Shown here: positions 1-7,129 of the stretch, in pieces | Layout: the number at the start of each line of letters is the position of its first letter | Numbering within the stretch: the stretch's first letter is position 1 | Made by a program: the position numbers and the translations under genes | Origin: B120-G9 sp034659895 | Lineage (GTDB): Bacteria; Zixibacteria; MSB-5A5; GN15; FEB-12 | DNA length: 10,981 nt | NCBI GenBank assembly: GCA_034659895.1 | Contig: JAYEIF010000169.1 | Coordinates: forward strand, 1 to 10,981 | Direction: 5' to 3' | The notes under the pieces: model-generated | Databases searched by the model: none | Seen by the model: the letters and a program-made list of their open reading frames with translations, nothing else | Told to the model about the DNA's origin: nothing

Positions 1-64
1 CGTAGCAGCGGGGCTTGTCTCCGCTGTGTGTATAGAAACGGGCGACACAAGGCCGCCCGCTACG
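1..64. repeat. REPIN/BIME-like doublet of inverted GTAG-flanked hairpins
   Basis: Two 25-nt halves in inverted orientation (2-26 and 39-63) are separated by a 12-nt linker. The left half is GTAG (2-5) followed by a hairpin with an 8-bp stem (6-13 with 19-26) and loop CTTGT. The right half, read on the minus strand, is GTAG (complement of 60-63) followed by an 8-bp stem and the same CTTGT loop. The halves match at 17 of 25 positions. All eight mismatches fall in the stems and form four compensatory base-pair changes, and a G-T pair is kept at the same step in both. This is the layout of REP doublets (BIMEs/REPINs), in which a GTAG tetranucleotide lies 5' of each hairpin and RAYT (TnpA-REP) transposases recognise it. 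The element touches the left window edge, so a larger cluster could extend outside. Its GC-richness contrasts sharply with the AT-rich DNA after base 83. No transposase gene is in the window. Confidence 0.75.
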
Positions 65-66
65 CG

Positions 67-81
67 CCCGCCAAAGGCGGG
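67..81. repeat. Small GC-rich hairpin next to the REP-like doublet
   Basis: CCCGCC (67-72) pairs perfectly with GGCGGG (76-81) across an AAA loop. It follows the REP-like doublet directly and shares its GC-rich composition, so it may belong to the same mobile or repeat unit. No T-run follows, so an intrinsic terminator for an upstream gene is not supported. Confidence 0.5.
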
Positions 82-82
82 G

Positions 83-313
83 AGATTGTGGTACATAATA
101 ACTAATTATTCAACAAGCCCTAAGTAAGCCAATTTGTGAATATATTTTCACGCTTCTTTGGTAAAATTGCACGAAATTGTTTCAATGGGCAAGGGCGTCA
201 ACATATTGTTACCATTCTATTATGCAGTGATGCAACAACTTACAGAAAAATTGGTTATTTTGGGTTGAATTGGCGAGAAAATTGCAGGAGAGGTGTATAA
301 TTGGTTTCTCTTC
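83..313. other. AT-rich intergenic region, no supported gene
   Basis: No reading frame here has protein-like composition, and I recognise no tRNA or other structured RNA. The clearest element is a perfect inverted repeat, GTGAA (136-140) and TTCAC (147-151), around a six-base AT-only centre. It is operator-like in size but has no identified regulator and lies about 165 bases upstream of the predicted -35 box. A Shine-Dalgarno-like AGGAGAGG (286-293) is followed only by very short frames. Confidence 0.5.
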
Positions 314-342
314 TTGACTTTTTGTTGGGAACCTTTTATAAT
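314..342 (+). promoter_or_regulatory. Sigma-70-type promoter for the T9SS operon
   Basis: TTGACT (314-319, one mismatch to the -35 consensus TTGACA) and a perfect TATAAT (337-342) are separated by exactly 17 bases. Transcription would start near 349-350 and give an untranslated leader of about 150 nt before the PorU-like gene. It is the best promoter-like match I saw between the repeat and the first gene. It resembles the housekeeping consensus of most bacteria rather than the -33 TTTG / -7 TAnnTTTG type described in Bacteroides, which fits a non-Bacteroidetes FCB lineage or a related sigma factor. The prediction comes from sequence match alone. Confidence 0.6.
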
Positions 343-426
343 TAGAAGATTTATACAAATGGAGGTTTTTCTATAGGTCCTACGGTTAAGTTGATTTTGG
401 TTCGAAAAATATATTAGAATTGTAAC

Positions 427-496
427 TTTCGGAGCTAAGTCCCGAAACCGTGGCCTGCAAAATCTGCGGTAAGGGCTGGGCTGGTTGCCCGGTTTC
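427..496 (+). promoter_or_regulatory. Structured 5' leader with mutually exclusive inverted repeats
   Basis: TTTCGG (427-432) can pair with CCGAAA (442-447). GAAACCG (444-450) can instead pair with CGGTTTC (490-496), whose last base is two bases before the ATG at 499. The two helices share 444-447 and cannot form together. A third hairpin, GGGC (478-481) with GCCC (487-490), competes for base 490. No Shine-Dalgarno sequence is visible directly before the ATG. The leader could therefore control initiation by switching structure. I compared it from memory with common riboswitch consensus elements (c-di-GMP-I, preQ1, THF, glycine, fluoride) and saw no match, so no ligand is proposed. Confidence 0.35.
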
Positions 497-509
497 TTAT
501 GAAAAGTAG
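450..509 (+). CDS. Possible Cys-containing leader peptide (19 codons)
   Basis: A short frame starts at a GTG, ends at TAG (507-509) and overlaps the first 11 bases of the PorU-like gene in another frame. The predicted peptide is MACKICGKGWAGCPVSYEK. Its CxxCGKG core and third Cys resemble a half zinc-ribbon. Its start lies 15 bases after a GGAG (431-434), which is longer than the usual spacing. The frame runs through the competing leader helices and stops just past the ATG at 499. Since that ATG has no Shine-Dalgarno of its own, a role as a translational-coupling or attenuation leader is possible. The short length and poor start spacing make chance a real alternative. Confidence 0.2.
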   Translation: MACKICGKGWAGCPVSYEK

Positions 510-3500
510 TTTGTGTAAATCTCTAATCTTTGCCTGTTTTGCTGTTCTTGTAGGTGTTTTTCCATCAAGAGGAGCAAATCTTCAGGTTATATCTTCATCT
601 GCTTCTCAGTTCCATTTTACCCTGACTTTGAATCTCGATGATCTTGATTACCGTACCGAGAGCGACTCTTTGAGGTCACGTTTTTATACGGTGCAGGTGG
701 GTATTCCGTATGGTGCAAATCCCCGATTGCAATTGGCAGAAGGTAATCAACTTGGTGTAGTGAAAGCAATTGGAGGAAAATCACTCAAGCAATCATCAGT
801 ATCACATCCAGTAGTGGAGTTGTCAAAGCCACTTCTGGTGCGAGGTCGTCAGCTGGTCAGGCTTAATATCTTTCCCATTGTCGGAGCGAAGATGTATCAT
901 AAAGTTGAAGTTTTACTTTCGTTCGATGAAGGAATGACTGCCGGGGGAACAGTAGCAAACGATCCATATTTTGATAGGATTTTTCAATCTGTTTTAGCCA
1001 ATTATAAACAGTTCTCGCGATGGCCGGTATATCACAAACCAGCAACTAAACAGGTAGTTGAGAAAGGGCCATTTTCCGGAGATGCGGAATGGTACAAAAT
1101 TGAGATAAATCAAACTGGTATTTATGGTGTAACAGGGAGTCAACTTCAATCTGCTGGTCTCAATTTGAACAGTCTTCAGAGTGATAATCTTCATATTCTT
1201 AATGGTGGCGGGTTAACCCTTCCATTGGACAATCTTGAGCTTCGTCCAAAACTAGAAGAAATCTCTATTTTGGTGGCTGATGGTGGAGATGGAATCTTTG
1301 ATTTAGCAGATACAATTTTCTTTTTTGGCGAAGCTGTTGATCGTTGGTTGTATCGTTCGGGTATGGAGCCAAATTATGTCAACAATGTCTATGGTGATGT
1401 TAATGTCTATTGGTTAAAGATAGCAAGTGAAACATGTAACCGCATGTCAGAAGTTGATGCTTCGCCAGAACTTCCAATCGATACGATAGTTACAACTTTC
1501 CGACGACATCTACACAGTGAACAGGATAATATAATCCGAAGACTGTCAAATGGCAGGATTCCTGATTATTATAGATGGTACTGGTCTGATGACCCCTCGA
1601 TGGAGTTGTTTGTAACCACACCCGGGGCAGTTGAGAATAAGTCGGCACATTTCGTATTGAATGGCTATACTTATGATCCAGATTATATGGACCTTTGGGT
1701 TAACGATGTTTCAGCCACTGATACTTGTAACAAATTCGAATGTCGGTGTGGGGTTTCGTCACTCCACGATGGCCTTAATGAAATTTACCTCGAGTTACAC
1801 GGAGGTAGTGAAGCAGGCCCATACTTCGATTGTCTCAACATTGAATATACGAGCCTGCTTGTGCCAGATGGTAATATTCTCGATATCATGCTTGAGCCAT
1901 TTGATGGTAGGGCTCGGCTTGATGTAATTGACAATTTCACATCACAGGTAATGGTTCTTGATTTAGCTGATCCGTTGCATCCAGCAATTCTCACAGGAGT
2001 CGAACATTCAGAAGGCACAATTTCGTTTTCTGTAATGGCTGAGGGTGATGGGCTTAACCGCTTCTATGTAGAAGATAGATCCTCTGCTCTGTCACCGGAA
2101 TCAGTAGAACACACCTCTCCCGCTGATTTATATCTTACCGACAAACAGACAGATTTAATTGTCATTACAGATCATACTTTGGTCAGCACACTTGATGAGT
2201 ATGTGGAATACAGACAGAATGAGGAACGCTCAATTTCTGTTGTGGCGGTGGAAGATATTTATGACAACTTTTCGTTTGGACTTTTCGATCCTGCTGCTAT
2301 CAGGGATTTTCTTAAGTATGCTTATGAACACTATCCAAGTCCGTCCCCATCGGCTGTATTATTTGTCGGCGATGGTAACTATGATTATCTGAATAATCTT
2401 GGTACTGGACTTGCAAATCGGGTGCCATCATGGATTATGCCTTCCGATGGAGCTACTTCCGATGACAGCTATGTTTATTTTGGTGCCTATGGTTTGCTTG
2501 ATGGCGACACGAGCTACACAGTTGGGAGTCGCGGTTATGATATGTTGACAGCTCGCTGGCCGGTTAGATCAACAGATGAAATTAATACGATAGTAGCCAA
2601 AATCAAGCAATACGAATCAGAGTCAACCCTGGGTTTCTGGCGCAATAAAATTACATTTATAGCTGATGATGAGCACGCTGGTAGTAACCATGAGGAGACA
2701 TTTCATGCTGACGACTGTGAAGAATTGGAGAGATATCATACTCCACGCAGTTTTCAGCGTAACAAGATTTATCTGTGGGACTATCCATTTGTCGGTCGAT
2801 ATAAACCAGACGTTAATGGCGACATTGTTAAAGCTTTCAATGATGGTTCGCTGATTGTCAATTATATTGGTCACGGTAGTCCTGACCTGTGGGCTCACGA
2901 GCATGTGTTTACGCGTATTGAGGATTTGCCAAAACTGACAAATTATAATCAACTGCCTTTGGTTTTTGTGGCTTCATGCGCAAGTGGTTTTTTCGAAGAT
3001 CCTTTTCACGATGGTATGGCTGAAGATTTGCTTAGTCATCCTGCGGGAGGTGCGATTGCTGTTGTATCTGCCACTCGTTTAGTATATGCGGCTGACAATG
3101 CCGCTTTCAATCAAAGTGTTTACGATGTTTTATTTGAAGACGACTCCCTCTCCATAGCAGAAGCGGTTTATCTTGCAAAATTGCGCCGTCAGTATGCCAA
3201 TCCTGAGTCTCCAACCCCAGTTACGAATGATCGTAAGTATATTCTGTTCGGGGATCCATGTATGAAATTAGGCAAGCCACAGCTTGATATTGAATTCACA
3301 TCTCATCCTGACAGTCTGACCGCTTTGGGTAAAGCGGAAGTGTCGGGAAGAATACTTGGTCATAATGGCAATACATTTGTATCCGATGGACAGCTTCTAA
3401 TTAGTGTCTATGATTCTGATCTTCAGAAGACTTATAGCGACATAGACTATTTTGTAACCGGGCCGACATTATATCGCGGAACAGCCGCAATAACTTCTGG

Positions 3501-4305
3501 AGAGTTTAATTTTGAGTTCGTAACTCCATTGGATGTCGGATATGGTGGAAAGGGGGCACGTATTCTTTTGTATGCCAAGCTTGGAAATACCGACGCTATG
3601 GGTTTGGTGGATTCGCTTTGCGTGGCGGATAATGTAGCTCCATCTACTGATTCGACTGGGCCGAAGATTGAATACAGCATTGTAGAGAATCATGGGTTTG
3701 TCAGCGGTGATGTTGTTCACAGTAATGACCATTTGAGATTGGTTCTGACAGACTCATCCGGAGTAAATCTTTCAGGTGCTCTGGGTCATGGAATTACTCT
3801 CACTATTGATAAGCAATCAGAAAATATGATCAATCTAACCAGTATGTTCAACCATGATCAGGATGATTTTACAACAGGCAGATTGGAGTATTCATTGGAA
3901 AATCTTAACTCCGGACACCATTCCTTCAAACTCAAAGCTTGGGATAACGCCAATAACTCCGCCAGTATTGAGTTTACGGCTGAAGTGAAAGCTTATGAGA
4001 AACCGGCAATCGTGGATTTGCTTAATTATCCTAATCCTATGAAAGAAGAAACTCGTTTTTCATGCCGCCTTACCCAGCCTATGGAAAAACTGTTACTGGA
4101 GATTTTTACGCTTTCTGGACGTAGGATTAAAACTTTTGAACGATACCCAATAGAAATTGGTTATTTTGACGATATAGTATGGTATGGGGTAGATACCGAT
4201 GGCGATAGGGTCGCAACCGGTGTTTACATATATAAAGCAACTGCTGCTCCCACGAACGGGAGTAAAGTTGTTGAAGCTTTTGGTAAAATAATAGTTGTGA
4301 ACTGA
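499..4305 (+). CDS. porU: PorU-like C25 (gingipain-family) peptidase, T9SS sortase
   Basis: This 1268-residue exported cysteine peptidase is most likely the T9SS surface sortase, which cleaves the C-terminal sorting domain from cargo so that it can be attached to the cell surface. Residues 1-26 form a signal peptide. Residues ~27-545 are a beta-rich propeptide-like region typical of the family. The C25 domain spans ~552-924 and contains DLIVITDH, LFVGDGNYDY, the catalytic His792 in NYIGHGS and the catalytic Cys827 in VASCASGFFEDP. The 35-residue His-Cys spacing is close to that of gingipains, and the domain closes with ILFGDP (915-920). Ig-like strands follow (~942-1165), then a sorting-type domain beginning LLNYPNP (1174-1180). 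Porphyromonas PorU likewise keeps its C-terminal domain and is of similar size (about 1150 residues). Synteny with a PorV-family gene supports PorU over a secreted gingipain-like cargo protease, though that remains the alternative. The ATG at 499 is the first ATG after an in-frame stop at 436 and gives a proper signal peptide, but no Shine-Dalgarno precedes it. A Cys cluster (C410, C415, C417, with C445) in the propeptide-like region is unusual. Confidence 0.85.
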   Translation: MKSSLCKSLIFACFAVLVGVFPSRGANLQVISSSASQFHFTLTLNLDDLDYRTESDSLRSRFYTVQVGIPYGANPRLQLAEGNQLGVVKAIGGKSLKQSSVSHPVVELSKPLLVRGRQLVRLNIFPIVGAKMYHKVEVLLSFDEGMTAGGTVANDPYFDRIFQSVLANYKQFSRWPVYHKPATKQVVEKGPFSGDAEWYKIEINQTGIYGVTGSQLQSAGLNLNSLQSDNLHILNGGGLTLPLDNLELRPKLEEISILVADGGDGIFDLADTIFFFGEAVDRWLYRSGMEPNYVNNVYGDVNVYWLKIASETCNRMSEVDASPELPIDTIVTTFRRHLHSEQDNIIRRLSNGRIPDYYRWYWSDDPSMELFVTTPGAVENKSAHFVLNGYTYDPDYMDLWVNDVSATDTCNKFECRCGVSSLHDGLNEIYLELHGGSEAGPYFDCLNIEYTSLLVPDGNILDIMLEPFDGRARLDVIDNFTSQVMVLDLADPLHPAILTGVEHSEGTISFSVMAEGDGLNRFYVEDRSSALSPESVEHTSPADLYLTDKQTDLIVITDHTLVSTLDEYVEYRQNEERSISVVAVEDIYDNFSFGLFDPAAIRDFLKYAYEHYPSPSPSAVLFVGDGNYDYLNNLGTGLANRVPSWIMPSDGATSDDSYVYFGAYGLLDGDTSYTVGSRGYDMLTARWPVRSTDEINTIVAKIKQYESESTLGFWRNKITFIADDEHAGSNHEETFHADDCEELERYHTPRSFQRNKIYLWDYPFVGRYKPDVNGDIVKAFNDGSLIVNYIGHGSPDLWAHEHVFTRIEDLPKLTNYNQLPLVFVASCASGFFEDPFHDGMAEDLLSHPAGGAIAVVSATRLVYAADNAAFNQSVYDVLFEDDSLSIAEAVYLAKLRRQYANPESPTPVTNDRKYILFGDPCMKLGKPQLDIEFTSHPDSLTALGKAEVSGRILGHNGNTFVSDGQLLISVYDSDLQKTYSDIDYFVTGPTLYRGTAAITSGEFNFEFVTPLDVGYGGKGARILLYAKLGNTDAMGLVDSLCVADNVAPSTDSTGPKIEYSIVENHGFVSGDVVHSNDHLRLVLTDSSGVNLSGALGHGITLTIDKQSENMINLTSMFNHDQDDFTTGRLEYSLENLNSGHHSFKLKAWDNANNSASIEFTAEVKAYEKPAIVDLLNYPNPMKEETRFSCRLTQPMEKLLLEIFTLSGRRIKTFERYPIEIGYFDDIVWYGVDTDGDRVATGVYIYKATAAPTNGSKVVEAFGKIIVVN

Positions 4306-4324
4306 TAGTATTAGGAGAATTTTT

Positions 4325-7099
4325 ATGCTTACAAGAATTGCTGCTACTCTGGTTATTGTTTGTTTAGCTGTTACTTGTTTGACAACAAGCGGTTATTCGC
4401 AAATCTCGAGTGCTTCTGCTCTATTCCTGAAAATTGCACCTGGAGCTAGGGCTGGTGGAATGGGTGAGGCTTTTGTAGCTGTTGCTGATGACGCTACGAC
4501 AACGCACTGGAATCCTGCTGGATTAGGAGCTTATCCTTTGTCGGATTCGTGGAAGGATGCAGAAGTTCCTCAATATCTCAGGCCTTTGCGGAGTATGGCG
4601 GCTTTGAAAAGAGGTGGGGGTTCGGATTATCAGTCCTATGAAATCTGGGCTATTTCGGCTCAAGGATTAGTCCGTTATGATAATCGTGAATGGCACACTA
4701 AAGAGATATTTACTACTAGCACAAAAGAGACTGTAGCCAGAAAAGTATCACGATACTTTAATGTGAGTGATGATGATGAACGTTTGAAAGCGATGGTGGC
4801 AGTTGTTGCTGAAGCTAATAGTAAAATTAGCAGACAAGGCTTGCTCAATTTGCGTGATACAGTTATTGCGGCAATACCTGAGGATTTTAGCCGTTTGTCT
4901 GAGTTGACAGATTCATTTGATTCTTTGGTTACTGCCTATAACAAATGTCGTATCAATTGGGAGCTATTCAAGAATATCCAACAGAATTACGCTGAGGGGT
5001 TCAGGGATTCAGTGCTTTCTGAAGTAGAGTGTGACCGTATTAAACTTGCTGTAGAGAAAGCAAAATCCAGATTTATTCCAGAAGAATTAAAAATTCCGTA
5101 TACTACTCTTTTCCAAGAGAATCTTTCTTGTATTGCTTCCAACAGACGTGCTTTGCTGGTTGGATCAAGCGATGGTCTGTATGTTTTCAATGGTAAAAGT
5201 TGGCGTGTTCTTACAGAGGAGGACGGATTACCATCATCTGAAATTCTAAGCCTGTATGTTTCACCGGATAAGATTTATGTTGGCACCTCCAGCGGTATGG
5301 TTACCTTTAATATGGTCAGGATTGAAAGTGTCCCGGCAGCCGAGACTCTACCGAACGGAAGCGTTACGGCTATAAGTTGCAATCATTTCAATATCTGGGC
5401 TGTTGTAGATAATGAACTTTATCACTACGACGGAGAAACATGGTCAAACAGCTTTGAATATACTGTGAAATTGGATGAAAATCTGAAGACAATAGCAGAT
5501 AAGTTTACTATCTATGGCTCAGAAGCTGAGAAACAGGAACTTATCACCGGAATGATTTCCATAAACCAACAGTCATCTGAACCGACCTCTGAGTCTGATT
5601 TGCCTCAAGACAACGAGGTTGTTCCAGCACATGAAAAAATTGTGGAAGAAGATATTGGAAAAACTGCTGAAGCTGAAACTGTCAACGAAATCCCTGAGGT
5701 CTCAGATTCAACAGCTTCGGCTGATGTTGGTGGTATGCCGCCACGCCCTGTGGATATTAATACTTTGAATCCGGGCGATGTTATTAGAGTTCCGTATGTA
5801 GTTAAAATCAGAGGTAATGCAACGAGTATACATTCTTCTGACGGATGGATATGGATTGGCACTGACTATGGATTGGTATTGTTATACGGTGACTCATCGC
5901 GTATACTTGGCTACAGTGAACATGTTGTTACTGAAGGAGAAACGCTCGACAGTTTAGTGTCTCGGAGAAAAAGGGTATCTTCAGATGCTGGAAATCTGTA
6001 TCGACAGGCTTTGATTGCAGTAAATAATCTAAATGATGAAACACTTCATGCAGGTGACACTATCAAGGTTTACCGTAATGCAGTAGCATCACGAATTAAC
6101 CAGATTACAGCGCAAGGTCAGGATATTTATCTGGCGACTGCTGATGGCCTCAGATGCTTTGATAAAGAGAAGAAGAAGGTCATGACCGTGAATCAAAGAG
6201 GAATGGGCAATGCCAATGCCATCCATGTTGAATCAATGGGGGATGAACTATGGCTGGCAAGTGATGAGCGTGTAGTTTCCAAAGCCAATGCGCAATCGGA
6301 GTTTTCTTTAATGCATGTAAATTGGCTGCCAGAGCTTAATCTTGCTGATGATATCTACTATGAGTTTTTCTCAGGCATACATCATTTTAATGGTTGGGGT
6401 ACGATGGGTTTCAACTTCACATATTTGACGTATGGATCAATGCCATATACAAACGAAACAGGTCAACAAATAGGAACTGGTGAAGCCTTCGAATTAGCAT
6501 TTTCTCTGGCGTATGGGACTTCCTTGACTAGGTCCCTCAAAGGAGGGATAGCCGCGAAAATAATTTATTCACGGTTATCTGAACAAGGTGAGTTGGCTGG
6601 AAATACGCAAGGTGGTTTTGGGAATGGAACAGCTACCGGAGTTGCAGTTGATCTTGGATTGCTGTATCATATAACCCCTCGTTTCAATCTTGGTATGAGC
6701 GTAACCGATATTGGCCCGGATATCCAATACAGTCAGGATGCTCAGAGTGATCCATTACCTCGTAATCTTGCGGTTGGTTTTGCTTACAAACTGCTACAGT
6801 CAGACTACACTCAGCTGTTGGTTACTGCAGAGGCTAATAAGATGGTAGTTTCTATTGGCAACTTTCGCGAGGAGGTTCGAGAGTTGATTTTAAATGCTGG
6901 AGCTGAGTTCGTTTATTCTGACTTAATTGCTCTGAGGGCTGGGTATAAATATGACGAAGAAGGAGAGATTAAGATTCTCACTCTTGGTTTGGGACTTACA
7001 CTGATGGAACGATTTGGTTTTGACTTCTCATATATTCCCAGCAATAACGAGTCGATTCTGGCGAATACTTTGCGGATGTCATTATCTATAAAGCCATAA
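4325..7099 (+). CDS. Chimeric PorV/PorQ-family outer-membrane protein with inserted propeller and LysM-like segments
   Basis: This 924-residue protein has a signal peptide (1-25) and then the hallmark N-terminus of the PorV/PorQ (UPF0164) barrel family: ALFLKIAPGARAGGMGEAFV, then ADDA and HWNPAGLG (61-68). The family barrel resumes at about MHVNWLPELN (663-672) and continues in amphipathic strands to residue 924. Between them lie ~590 extra residues with seven regulator-type (Reg_prop-like) propeller blades: 105-130, 266-308, 309-345, 346-378, 498-528, 590-632 and 633-658. Blade motifs include SSDGLYVFNGKSW, EEDGLPSSEI and IWIGTDYGLVLL. A helical, charged segment (133-262) separates blades 1 and 2. 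LysM-like segments lie at 378-414 plus 476-491 and at 531-584, with an acidic low-complexity stretch (415-475) inside the first. PorV itself is about 390 residues. The gene starts 19 bases after the PorU-like gene with AGGAG seven bases before its ATG. The position next to porU suggests a PorV-like shuttle role. What the insert binds is unknown. Confidence 0.8.
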   Translation: MLTRIAATLVIVCLAVTCLTTSGYSQISSASALFLKIAPGARAGGMGEAFVAVADDATTTHWNPAGLGAYPLSDSWKDAEVPQYLRPLRSMAALKRGGGSDYQSYEIWAISAQGLVRYDNREWHTKEIFTTSTKETVARKVSRYFNVSDDDERLKAMVAVVAEANSKISRQGLLNLRDTVIAAIPEDFSRLSELTDSFDSLVTAYNKCRINWELFKNIQQNYAEGFRDSVLSEVECDRIKLAVEKAKSRFIPEELKIPYTTLFQENLSCIASNRRALLVGSSDGLYVFNGKSWRVLTEEDGLPSSEILSLYVSPDKIYVGTSSGMVTFNMVRIESVPAAETLPNGSVTAISCNHFNIWAVVDNELYHYDGETWSNSFEYTVKLDENLKTIADKFTIYGSEAEKQELITGMISINQQSSEPTSESDLPQDNEVVPAHEKIVEEDIGKTAEAETVNEIPEVSDSTASADVGGMPPRPVDINTLNPGDVIRVPYVVKIRGNATSIHSSDGWIWIGTDYGLVLLYGDSSRILGYSEHVVTEGETLDSLVSRRKRVSSDAGNLYRQALIAVNNLNDETLHAGDTIKVYRNAVASRINQITAQGQDIYLATADGLRCFDKEKKKVMTVNQRGMGNANAIHVESMGDELWLASDERVVSKANAQSEFSLMHVNWLPELNLADDIYYEFFSGIHHFNGWGTMGFNFTYLTYGSMPYTNETGQQIGTGEAFELAFSLAYGTSLTRSLKGGIAAKIIYSRLSEQGELAGNTQGGFGNGTATGVAVDLGLLYHITPRFNLGMSVTDIGPDIQYSQDAQSDPLPRNLAVGFAYKLLQSDYTQLLVTAEANKMVVSIGNFREEVRELILNAGAEFVYSDLIALRAGYKYDEEGEIKILTLGLGLTLMERFGFDFSYIPSNNESILANTLRMSLSIKP

Positions 7100-7114
7100 A
7101 CTGTTTGAAGACAT

Positions 7115-7129
7115 AGGAGCCTAAATGTG
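7115..7129 (+). promoter_or_regulatory. Ribosome binding site fixing a GTG start
   Basis: AGGAG (7115-7119) lies seven bases before GTG (7127-7129), which gives the M6 protease a charged N-terminus ahead of its hydrophobic signal segment. An ATG at 7125 overlaps this start by one base but is followed at once by TGA, so it cannot begin the gene. The next in-frame ATG (7163) has no such site and would remove the N-region of the signal peptide. Confidence 0.65.

Noticed and set aside
67..90. Intrinsic terminator of an upstream gene
   Set aside because: The hairpin is GC-rich but is not followed by a T-run, and it adjoins a REP-like doublet that explains the composition better.
301..345. 14-codon TTG-started frame with good spacing from AGGAGAGG
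   Set aside because: It is very short, has a rare start codon and lies upstream of the predicted transcription start. Chance is the simpler explanation.
293..376. 27-codon frame from GTG encoding a hydrophobic peptide near an AGGAGAGG
   Set aside because: The Shine-Dalgarno directly abuts the start, leaving no spacing. The frame also overlaps the predicted -35 and -10 boxes, so most of it would not be in the operon transcript, and the composition is not protein-like.
427..496. Known riboswitch (c-di-GMP-I was considered because of GCAAA and GGTTGCC-like strings)
   Set aside because: The conserved core order and spacing of the GEMM-I aptamer are absent, and no other class recalled from memory fits.
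2623..2952. Minus-strand 109-codon frame inside the C25 catalytic domain
   Set aside because: It is antisense to the conserved region carrying His792 and approaching Cys827. It has no recognisable motif or ribosome binding site, so it is a shadow of the real gene.
499..4305. Secreted gingipain-type virulence or digestive protease instead of PorU
   Set aside because: The C-terminal sorting domain alone would allow it, but the full-length architecture, the immediate PorV-family neighbour and the size all fit PorU better. The possibility is kept as an alternative in the gene entry.
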